Shown here one piece after another: positions 1-5,110 of a stretch of 7,518 nt of DNA. The notes beneath the pieces were generated by a model, which searched no databases, had not been told where the DNA came from, and saw nothing but the letters and a program-made list of their open reading frames with translations. Source of the stretch: Clostridia bacterium (GTDB lineage: Bacteria; Bacillota_A; Clostridia; Oscillospirales; CAG-272); contig JAFTSR010000292.1 of assembly GCA_017467225.1 (NCBI GenBank), positions 1 to 7,518 of the forward strand, in the 5' to 3' direction. The first letter of the stretch is position 1. Every line of letters starts with the position of its first letter. A program made the translations under genes and the position numbers.

Positions 1-1178
1 GCCTCGCTGCCACGGGTATCAACCACACGGGTTGCGCCGCGCGGAACCGCCTTACCCTCGGTCTGTACGCGAATGGTCGCCTGCGGCCGGAAGGTCTCCT
101 TGAAGCCGCCGACCTGCTGGCCGTAGTCGCGGTCCTTATCGAAGCCGCCACCCATACCGCCGCCGCGGTTATCCTTCTTGGGTGCGCCGCCCATCGGCTT
201 GCCGCCACCCATCGAGGGCTTTGTGCCGAAGCGATCGTTCATCGGACGGTCGCCGCCCATGGGACGGTCGCCCATCGGTCTTTGACCCATCGGGCGGTCG
301 CCTGCGGGACGGTCACCCATCGGACGGTCGCCTGTCGGGCGCTGGGGTCTCTGACCCTGTGCGCCGTCGCCCTGCGGACGCGTGTTCATAGGACGGTCAG
401 AGCTGCGCTCGAACGGCTTGCCGCCCGGCACGGCAGGACGTGCACCCTGCTGCTGGGGACGGTTATCGGCAGGACGTGCACCGGGCACGCTCTGCTGCGG
501 ACGAGTGCTCTGCTGGCGGTTATCTCTGTTATCGCGATTGTCACGGCTGTCGCGGTTGTCACGACGAGCCTCGCGCTCGGGAGCCGCCTTGGTCTCCGGA
601 CGCTTATCCTGCGCAGGAGCCGCTTTAACCTCGGGCTTGGTCTCTGCCTTGGGCTCCACCTTGACCTCGGGCTTTGCCTCAGGCTTAGGCTCGACCTTAG
701 GCTCCACCTTGACCTCGGGTTTTGCCTCGGTCTTGGGCTCGGTCTTGGGCTCAGCCTTGACCTCAGACTTTACCTCAGCCTTTGTCTCAGTCTTGGGCTC
801 TGCCTTAACCTCGGGCTTTGCCTCTACCTTGGGCTGGGCCTTGGGAGCCGCCTCAGCCTTGGTCTCCTTGACAGGAGCCTGGGCAGGCTGCGACTTGACC
901 TCGGGAGCCTTGGGCTGCGGCGCAGCGGGAGTAGCCGGCGCGCTCTCCGGCTGTTTCTTGGAGGGAATGCAGGTCACTCCGTCCAGGTAGTCCTCAATAT
1001 TGGTGATCTGATGAGAGCGAGTCAGCGTTTCAAACAGAACGTCAAACTCCTGGGGCTCCAACGTACGCTGGGTCTTGACCTCGATACCGTGGTCAGTCAG
1101 AATATCGGAAAGATCCTTACTCTTCATACCCAGATCCTTTGCCATCTTGTTTACTTTGAACTGCGGGTTAATTGCCAT
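1..1178 (-). CDS. infB: Translation initiation factor IF-2, N-terminal part (runs off the window)
   Basis: IF-2 is the GTPase that places fMet-tRNA on the 30S subunit and promotes 70S joining. Only the first 392 codons are present; the frame is open to the left edge, and the G domain and C-terminal domains lie outside. Residues about 6-55 resemble the IF2_N helical domain (FKVNKMAKDLGMKSKDLSDIL). Residues about 75-200 are a Lys/Glu/Pro/Ala-rich repeat, about 203-221 an Arg/Asp/Asn stretch, and about 260-355 a Gly/Arg/Pro/Met region with repeated DRPMG. The read ends in TRVVDTRGSE, resembling the VDTR segment found ahead of the G domain in clostridial IF-2. The ATG at 1178 is chosen because the IF2_N homology begins within a few residues; an AAGAAAGG Shine-Dalgarno lies about 14 nt upstream, slightly far. 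It follows ylxQ by 47 bp. The long disordered linker is typical of the family and not a sign of damage. Confidence 0.96.
   Translation of the reverse strand, partial: MAINPQFKVNKMAKDLGMKSKDLSDILTDHGIEVKTQRTLEPQEFDVLFETLTRSHQITNIEDYLDGVTCIPSKKQPESAPATPAAPQPKAPEVKSQPAQAPVKETKAEAAPKAQPKVEAKPEVKAEPKTETKAEVKSEVKAEPKTEPKTEAKPEVKVEPKVEPKPEAKPEVKVEPKAETKPEVKAAPAQDKRPETKAAPEREARRDNRDSRDNRDNRDNRQQSTRPQQSVPGARPADNRPQQQGARPAVPGGKPFERSSDRPMNTRPQGDGAQGQRPQRPTGDRPMGDRPAGDRPMGQRPMGDRPMGGDRPMNDRFGTKPSMGGGKPMGGAPKKDNRGGGMGGGFDKDRDYGQQVGGFKETFRPQATIRVQTEGKAVPRGATRVVDTRGSE
231..335 (-). repeat. DRPMG coding repeat in infB
   Basis: IF-2 residues about 282-316 contain six GDRPMG-like units (GDRPMG, GDRPAG, GDRPMG, GQRPMG, GDRPMG, GDRPMN). 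The bases GACCGTCCGATGGG recur with small changes. The Arg/Gly-rich composition suggests a flexible, RNA-contacting segment just before the conserved body of IF-2; that role is inference. Confidence 0.85.
621..875 (-). repeat. Degenerate KPEVKxEPK-type coding repeat in infB
   Basis: IF-2 residues about 102-186 consist of repeated short units such as KPEVK, AEPKT and VEPK. Lys and Glu alternate with Pro, Ala and Val, giving a charge-balanced, extended and probably disordered linker. At DNA level the units are imperfect copies of 12-18 bases (AAGCCCGAGGTCAAG and variants), so length variation by slippage between strains is plausible. The repeat also gives long open frames on the opposite strand that should not be read as genes. 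Confidence 0.85.
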
Positions 1179-1225
1179 GTGTGACCGTGCAACCTTTCTT
1201 CTTATAGCGTTTGTTTTGCAATGGA

Positions 1226-1582
1226 TTACTTTTGTTCGGGCGCGATGGGTGCGCCTGCGGTCGCCTTGGTATAGGCGTCACCGATCAGGCGGCAAAAATT
1301 TTCATCGGTCAGCGCCACCGCGCCAAGGCCGGCCGATTTGCCCACCGTGTGAGCAAGTGTTACGGTATCAACGGGGAGAACAAGCAGCTGCACCTCATAA
1401 TACGTGCATTTGTCCTGCAACCGTTTTCTTGTATTCTCGGAGACGTCCTGTGCCATGAGCACCAGTCTCGGCTTTCCTTTAGTCCGCATCGCATCGCAGA
1501 TCATCGGAACACCCAAAATCAGCGCTCTTGCGCGGGCGCATAACCCCAGCGCGCGCAGCAGCGGCGACACAGCACCGCTCAT
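1226..1582 (-). CDS. ylxQ: L7Ae/L30e-family RNA-binding protein, YlxQ-like
   Basis: A 118-residue protein of the L7Ae/L30e/S12e/Gadd45 fold, matching the usual 95-120 residues of YlxQ. Family hallmarks are the opening LGLCARAR (12-19), RLVLMAQDVSENTRKR (39-54), the DKCTYY segment (57-62), HTVGKSAGLGAVALTDENF (78-96) and the hydrophobic strand pattern between them. Bacillus YlxQ is reported to bind kink-turn RNA; its role in the cell is poorly defined. Here the recognition loop that reads roughly RKVVSGED in Bacillus is RALILGVP (residues 19-26), so the basic and acidic positions around the conserved Gly are changed. The start ATG overlaps the rnpM stop in an ATGA junction, with a GGGAG Shine-Dalgarno 9 nt upstream inside rnpM, so translational coupling is likely. 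Position between rnpM and infB supports the call independently. Confidence 0.9.
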   Translation of the reverse strand: MSGAVSPLLRALGLCARARALILGVPMICDAMRTKGKPRLVLMAQDVSENTRKRLQDKCTYYEVQLLVLPVDTVTLAHTVGKSAGLGAVALTDENFCRLIGDAYTKATAGAPIAPEQK

Positions 1583-1887
1583 GACTGCTCTCCCAGTGCT
1601 GCATCCAGCAGCATTTCTTTTTCCATTTCGTCATAAAGCTCGGGGGGGATGGTCACGCCCAGCGTGCTCTCCACGCGCCCGGACTTCCGGACGCGCCGCA
1701 GACATTTGACGTCACGGCAAAGGTAAGCACCGCGGCCGGATTTTCTGCCGGTGAAATCCAGGGAGATTTCTCCTTCCGGCGAGCGAACGACGCGCAGCAG
1801 CTCGACCTTGGGCTTATGCTCATTGCACCCCAGGCACTGCCGCATGGGGATTTTTTTCACCTTGGGCTGTACTGCCTTGGCAGCCAT
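1579..1887 (-). CDS. rnpM: RnpM (YlxR), RNase P modulator / nucleic-acid-binding protein
   Basis: A 102-residue protein with the YlxR (DUF448) signature: KKIPMRQCLGC at residues 11-21, LLRVVRSPEG at 30-39, and the strongly conserved block from DFTGRKSGRGAYLC (44-57) to KCLRRVRKSGR (61-71). The usual family length is 90-100; the tail after residue 75 is acidic and variable. Two Cys pairs (C18/C21 and C57/C62) are visible. In Bacillus subtilis this protein has been renamed RnpM after evidence that it binds the RNase P RNA and modulates its activity; older work describes it as nucleic-acid binding. The start is fixed by a GGAGG Shine-Dalgarno followed by GAGAAGA and the ATG, 37 bp after nusA. 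It overlaps ylxQ by 4 bp. I see nothing unusual in it. Confidence 0.95.
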   Translation of the reverse strand: MAAKAVQPKVKKIPMRQCLGCNEHKPKVELLRVVRSPEGEISLDFTGRKSGRGAYLCRDVKCLRRVRKSGRVESTLGVTIPPELYDEMEKEMLLDAALGEQS

Positions 1888-1924
1888 TCTTCTCCCTCCG
1901 TTTCGATAGATTTATACTTTTGAA

Positions 1925-2950
1925 TTACTCCGTCTTGATATCGACCTTGTGACCGGTCAGGCGGGCAACCAGGCGAGCATTCTGACCCTGGCGGCCGATG
2001 GCCAGCGACTGCTGATCGGGAGAGACGATGACCTTGCAGGCTCTCTCACCCGTCATCTCGACGCTGATAACCTTGGCAGGCTGCAGAGCCGAGGCGATGT
2101 ACTTGACGGGATCCTCGTCGTACTGCACGACGTCGACCTTCTCGCCGCGCAGCTCGTCGATGATGCTGGCGATACGCATACCGTGGTTACCGATACAAGC
2201 GCCGACGGGATCAACACCGGGGTCACGGGACTCGACGGAAATCTTGGTTCTGGAGCCGGCCTCCCGGGCAATACCCTTGACAAGGACGGTACCGTCCACG
2301 ATCTCAGGAATCTCCAGCTCGAACATGCGGCGAACCAGGCCGGCATGCGAACGGGACAGGGTGACCAGAGGACCGCGGGACTCGCGATTGACCTCGCAAA
2401 CGTACACCTTGACGCGATCACCGACGTGGAAAATCTCGCCGGGGATCTGCTCATTCTTGGGCAGCACAACGGTGCTGGTGCCGGTTTCCAGAATAGCCGC
2501 GCCGGTCTCGCTGTCGACCTTGAGCACGGTAGCGGTAATGATTTCTTCTTTCTTATTCTCGTAGGCGCGCTGCATTGCCAGTCTCTCACCCTCGCGGATG
2601 CCCTGGATGATAACGCTCTTAGCGGCAACGGCACTCAGACGACGCACGTTCTTGGTCTTGACCTCGGACTCGACCACCGAGCCGATGTCGTATCTCTTGC
2701 TGATCGCCTTGGCATCTGCCAGGGAAATCTCGCATTCAGGATCGGTGACCTCCTCGACGACGTTCTTTTGCTGATACACCTTTACGTCCTTTTTGGTGGG
2801 ATTGATATCCACGCGAAGCAACACATTGGGGCCAAATTCCTTTTTGTAGGCTGCCAGAAGGGCCGCCTCGATCTTCTCGTACATATACTCGGGATCGATG
2901 CCCTTTTCCTTTTGCAGCAGCTCCAGCGCGTTAAAAAACTCTGTGTTCAT
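1925..2950 (-). CDS. nusA: Transcription termination/antitermination factor NusA
   Basis: A 341-residue NusA of the short Gram-positive type, lacking the C-terminal acidic repeats of the enterobacterial protein. NusA binds RNA polymerase near the RNA exit channel and affects pausing, intrinsic termination and coupling to translation. Domain order: N-terminal polymerase-binding domain (about 1-125, beginning MNTEFFNALELLQKEKGI), S1 domain (about 136-200, ITATVLKVDSETGAAIL to GPLVTLSRSH), KH1 (about 205-290, with VDPVGACIGNHGMRI), and KH2 (about 291-341, with SLAIGRQGQNARLVARLTG). The KH2 GxxG loop (GRQG, 319-322) is standard; the KH1 loop is GNHG (254-257) rather than the common GPKG or GPRG type. 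The protein ends directly after KH2 (HKVDIKTE). The start has a GGAAGGA Shine-Dalgarno 8 nt upstream, 42 bp after rimP. Confidence 0.98.
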   Translation of the reverse strand: MNTEFFNALELLQKEKGIDPEYMYEKIEAALLAAYKKEFGPNVLLRVDINPTKKDVKVYQQKNVVEEVTDPECEISLADAKAISKRYDIGSVVESEVKTKNVRRLSAVAAKSVIIQGIREGERLAMQRAYENKKEEIITATVLKVDSETGAAILETGTSTVVLPKNEQIPGEIFHVGDRVKVYVCEVNRESRGPLVTLSRSHAGLVRRMFELEIPEIVDGTVLVKGIAREAGSRTKISVESRDPGVDPVGACIGNHGMRIASIIDELRGEKVDVVQYDEDPVKYIASALQPAKVISVEMTGERACKVIVSPDQQSLAIGRQGQNARLVARLTGHKVDIKTE

Positions 2951-2992
2951 GGTTTTGTCCTTCCTTCAAATCACAATATCCGAGCGGGTATC

Positions 2993-3478
2993 TTACTGAC
3001 CCGACGTAAAATCATACACGGTGCAAAGACGGCTGATGGCTGCATGCGGCAGCACGATCTCCTCGTCCTCATTGATAGCGATATGGACGTTCTTTTCCTC
3101 GTCCATACCAAGCAGCACGCCCTTGACGGAGCGGGTGCCGTTCACCGGCGCGAACAGCTTTGCCTCCACATCCCAGCCATAGCAGGCATCAATGTGCTCC
3201 GGGGTCTTGAGCTCGCGCTCAATACCGGGAGAGCTGATCTCCAGGTGGTAGGCGTCCGAGATGGGGTCAGCCTCGTCCAAAATCGGGTCGATCGCGCGAC
3301 TGAACGCTTCGCAATCATCCAGCGTAATGCCGTTCTCGCTGTCCAGCGTGATCCGCAGATAATAATCCGCGCCCTCGCGCACATATTCCACGTCCCAAAG
3401 CTCGTAGCCCATGCGATCGGCCAGCGGCTGCGCCAGCTCACGAACGACGGCGGCAACGCCACCTTTCTTGTTTGCCAT
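2993..3478 (-). CDS. rimP: Ribosome maturation factor RimP
   Basis: A 161-residue RimP (DUF150/YlxS family, usual length 150-165), a cytoplasmic protein needed for 30S subunit maturation. Diagnostic segments: GYELWDVEYVREGADYYLRITLD (24-46), GITLDDCEAFSRAIDPILDE (50-69) and the most conserved block, YHLEISSPGIERELKTPEH (77-95). The C-terminal SH3-like half follows (about 98-157). It is the first gene of the operon, read from the promoter at 3599-3627 through a leader of roughly 115 nt. The start at 3478 is supported by an AAAAGGAG Shine-Dalgarno (3490-3497), 11 nt upstream, and by homology starting within the first 15 residues. rimP directly before nusA is the conserved bacterial order. Confidence 0.97.
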   Translation of the reverse strand: MANKKGGVAAVVRELAQPLADRMGYELWDVEYVREGADYYLRITLDSENGITLDDCEAFSRAIDPILDEADPISDAYHLEISSPGIERELKTPEHIDACYGWDVEAKLFAPVNGTRSVKGVLLGMDEEKNVHIAINEDEEIVLPHAAISRLCTVYDFTSGQ

Positions 3479-3489
3479 AGATTCCGGAT

Positions 3490-3573
3490 CTCCTTTTCTC
3501 GACCTTTGCGCGGCCGTTTTGCCCTTTTGCCGTTTTTTTGTGGCAAAGGAAAAGTGGATTCGTTTGAACCCAC
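3490..3573 (-). promoter_or_regulatory. Leader of the rimP-nusA-infB transcript with competing stem-loops
   Basis: Read in the direction of the transcript, a first hairpin pairs 3566-3573 with 3554-3561 (8 bp, one G-U, loop AAAC). Next comes an arm CCTTTGCC (3549-3542) that can pair with any of three downstream arms: GGCAAAAG at 3531-3524 (about 8 bp with one wobble), GGCAAAA at 3523-3517 (about 6 bp), or GCAAAGG at 3509-3503 (7 perfect bp). The last arm lies 5 nt before the rimP Shine-Dalgarno (3490-3497). No T-run follows any stem, so a simple intrinsic attenuator is not supported. A regulatory role is inference; the pairings are seen directly. Confidence 0.45.
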
Positions 3574-3598
3574 TCGCGACCTACGTTTCTACACTAAC

Positions 3599-3627
3599 AT
3601 TATACCATGTTTTTTCTTGTTTTGCAA
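3599..3627 (-). promoter_or_regulatory. Sigma-A type promoter for rimP-nusA-rnpM-ylxQ-infB
   Basis: On the minus strand, TTGCAA (3627-3622) and TATAAT (3604-3599) are separated by exactly 17 bases. The -10 box matches consensus fully and the -35 box four of six, including TTG. Transcription should start near 3592, about 115 nt ahead of the rimP ATG. A-tracts directly upstream of the -35 box look like an UP element. Confidence 0.85.
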
Positions 3628-3706
3628 GTGTTTTTTCAAAATTTTCTTTACTTTTTTCAAATTTTTTCGAAAAATATGCGAAGATTAAATGAAAATTTCG
3701 AAAATT
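3610..3706. promoter_or_regulatory. AT-rich divergent control region with phased T-tracts and TTTCGAAA palindromes
   Basis: T-tracts begin at 3610, 3631, 3642, 3652 and 3662, so successive tracts are about two, one, one and one helical turns apart, the pattern that causes intrinsic DNA curvature. On the minus strand these are A-tracts upstream of the rimP -35 box. Two palindromes share the core TTTCGAAA: TTTTTCGAAAAA (3663-3674) and the core at 3696-3703. Their centres are 31 bp apart, about three helical turns, and the second lies 16 bp before the -35 box of the rightward promoter. A bound regulator is possible but unproven. Confidence 0.4.
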
Positions 3707-3719
3707 AACGCTACAGTTG

Positions 3720-3748
3720 TTTACAAATCCAAAAAAATATGGTATACT
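3720..3748 (+). promoter_or_regulatory. Sigma-A type promoter for the membrane protein gene and gdpP
   Basis: TTTACA (3720-3725) and TATACT (3743-3748) are separated by exactly 17 bases. A second possible -10 element, an extended TGTTATAAT (3748-3756), overlaps just downstream but has no matching -35 box. Using the first, transcription starts near 3755 and the leader is about 48 nt; using the second, the start would fall near 3763. Because this promoter lies inside the open frame upstream of 3803, it also argues that translation starts at 3803 and not at an earlier ATG. Confidence 0.85.
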
Positions 3749-3760
3749 GTTATAATCGGA

Positions 3761-3792
3761 GTGCTGTGCCGTGACGCAGCACCAAAAAGGAG
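3761..3792 (+). promoter_or_regulatory. Leader hairpin and Shine-Dalgarno of the membrane protein gene
   Basis: GTGCTGTG (3761-3768) pairs with CGCAGCAC (3775-3782), an 8-bp stem with one G-U pair and a 6-nt loop (3769-3774). The Shine-Dalgarno AAGGAG (3787-3792) starts 4 nt after the stem and lies 10 nt before the ATG at 3803. The stem leaves the Shine-Dalgarno free, so it may stabilise the 5' end of the transcript; this is inference. No T-run follows it. Confidence 0.55.
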
Positions 3793-3802
3793 AACCCTTT
3801 CT

Positions 3803-5041
3803 ATGAATTATCCCCCCTTGCCCAATCTTCGCGTCAAGGTGGTCACCGAAAAAAATCCCTGGGAGGATCCCGCCTCCCTTCCCGTCATGCCCGGCGCAGG
3901 CGCGTTTCTGATGTGCCTTGTCTGCCTTGTCAGCGCCGTTTACCCGGTGCTGATGGCATCGCGTCCCTCGCTTTGGTGGCTGCCACTCGCGCTTTTGTCT
4001 ATACTGTATCTGCGCATCAACCACACGCCGTACGGCTGGTTTCTCCTGGCCGTTGCCTTTCTCGGCGGCACACTTGTGGGTGGTCCGTCGTTTGGCTCGG
4101 CGCTGGTCTGTCTGATCTCCACCGTGGTCATCACGGCGCTGCTGCACACCACCACCCGCCATCCGCTGCTCGTCTGTCTGCCCATCGTTGCCTATGCCGC
4201 AGCCTGCCTGATCAGCCGTGATCCGCTGCTCTCACTGCTCGCGCTGCCGGCCTTTCCGGCTGCATACGTGCTCGGGCGCAGCATCATGAAAAACGAAGGC
4301 CGCGTGGCATCCATCAGCGCTTGCGCCATCATGCTTGGCACGGTCTTTCTGCTGTTCGCCGCCATACTGTGGCGCGTCTCGGGTGCTGAAATGTCGCCCG
4401 ACGCGCTGGCCGCTTACTTTGGCAGGCTGCACGAGGAAATCCTGAACACCGCGCTGACCGATCCGGATTTCAAGACCGTTCTTTCTCTGCTTGACACGAC
4501 CGAGGTGCCGCTGGCCGATCTGCTCTCACAGACGCTGACGCTGCTGCTCCTGCTGACACCCGCCATACTGATGGTGCTTTTGATGGCCATCGCCTACGCC
4601 GCGCAGTATCTGTGCGTCATGAGCTACGGTGCTTTGGGCATGAAACAGCTTTGCACGCTGGTCTCCCGCCGCTTTATCATGAGCATTCTGTCGGCGGTTC
4701 TGTTCATCGTTTGCTCGATCGCGGCGCTGTTTCCTGCCGATCGCGTTACCATGCTTCTGGCGCTGGCCAACAATCTGTGGCTGCTGCTGTTCCCCGGCAT
4801 GCTGATCGTCGGCTTCTGGTCGCTGTATGCCTCCTTCCGCGCGCGTCCTGCGCCGCTGATGTTGGTTCTGGCGCTGATAGCAGCTGTGCTGATGCCCTCT
4901 ATTTTGCTGATCTTTGTGGCGCTGAGTGGCGCGACGACCACTCTGACCCGTCCGCTGCTTCTGCGCATGGCTGCCTTGATGCAGGCCGAGGGCGACAAGG
5001 GCAGCGACTCGGATCAAAGCGACAACGACCGCACCCCGTAA
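3803..5041 (+). CDS. Polytopic membrane protein, probable DUF2232 (YybS-like), upstream of gdpP
   Basis: A 412-residue integral membrane protein of unknown function. A hydrophilic N-terminus of about 30 residues precedes roughly eleven hydrophobic segments, near residues 33-52, 56-71, 78-94, 98-114, 121-138, 141-158, 168-190, 243-271, 291-310, 316-345 and 350-375. A soluble stretch of about 50 residues (191-242) lies between the seventh and eighth. The C-terminus is hydrophilic, ending in GDKGSDSDQSDNDRTP. I do not recognise it from motifs; the DUF2232/YybS label rests on membrane topology and position directly before gdpP, as yybS precedes gdpP in Bacillus. It is longer than the roughly 310-residue Bacillus protein. 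The ATG at 3803 has a good Shine-Dalgarno; the frame continues upstream to an ATG at 3689, but those 38 codons cross the promoter. gdpP starts 69 bp downstream, so the two are probably cotranscribed. A link to c-di-AMP or the envelope is guesswork. Confidence 0.72.
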   Translation: MNYPPLPNLRVKVVTEKNPWEDPASLPVMPGAGAFLMCLVCLVSAVYPVLMASRPSLWWLPLALLSILYLRINHTPYGWFLLAVAFLGGTLVGGPSFGSALVCLISTVVITALLHTTTRHPLLVCLPIVAYAAACLISRDPLLSLLALPAFPAAYVLGRSIMKNEGRVASISACAIMLGTVFLLFAAILWRVSGAEMSPDALAAYFGRLHEEILNTALTDPDFKTVLSLLDTTEVPLADLLSQTLTLLLLLTPAILMVLLMAIAYAAQYLCVMSYGALGMKQLCTLVSRRFIMSILSAVLFIVCSIAALFPADRVTMLLALANNLWLLLFPGMLIVGFWSLYASFRARPAPLMLVLALIAAVLMPSILLIFVALSGATTTLTRPLLLRMAALMQAEGDKGSDSDQSDNDRTP

Positions 5042-5057
5042 TTTCGCACTTCCCTGA

Positions 5058-5075
5058 CCGACCGTGATCGGTCGG
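5058..5075. repeat. Perfect 7-bp inverted repeat in the gap before gdpP
   Basis: CCGACCG (5058-5064) and CGGTCGG (5069-5075) flank a 4-base TGAT loop, forming a strong GC-rich stem 17 bp after the membrane gene stop and 35 bp before the gdpP ATG. No T-run follows, so it is not a classical intrinsic terminator. It could be an RNA processing or stability element or a protein site. The gdpP Shine-Dalgarno AAAGGAG (5095-5101) lies clear of it. Confidence 0.6.
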
Positions 5076-5110
5076 CGGCAGATATATCGACACCAAAGGA
5101 GAAACCCTCC

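Noticed and set aside
282..1184. Long open frames on the plus strand opposite infB (also 382-990)
   Set aside because: They mirror the repetitive, GC-rich infB linker and translate to low-complexity Leu/Gly/Ser repeats. They have no domain, and the minus strand encodes a clear IF-2 N-terminus.
3554..3573. tRNA T-arm-like GGGTTCAAACGAATCC in the rimP leader, considered because metY precedes rimP in E. coli
   Set aside because: The loop is not a proper seven-base T-loop, and no acceptor, D or anticodon arms can be found around it.
1949..3688. 579-codon plus-strand open frame opposite nusA and rimP
   Set aside because: It is antisense to two well-supported genes and crosses the leftward promoter. 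The open frame is explained by strong third-position GC bias; no recognisable domain.
3689..3802. Upstream ATG extending the membrane protein by 38 codons
   Set aside because: The extension covers the -35 and -10 boxes and the leader hairpin, has no good ribosome binding site, and the ATG at 3803 has an AAGGAG at proper spacing.
3755..3802. A c-di-AMP (ydaO) riboswitch controlling the gdpP operon
   Set aside because: The leader is only about 48 nt with one simple hairpin, far too short for the ydaO aptamer, and no conserved core is seen.
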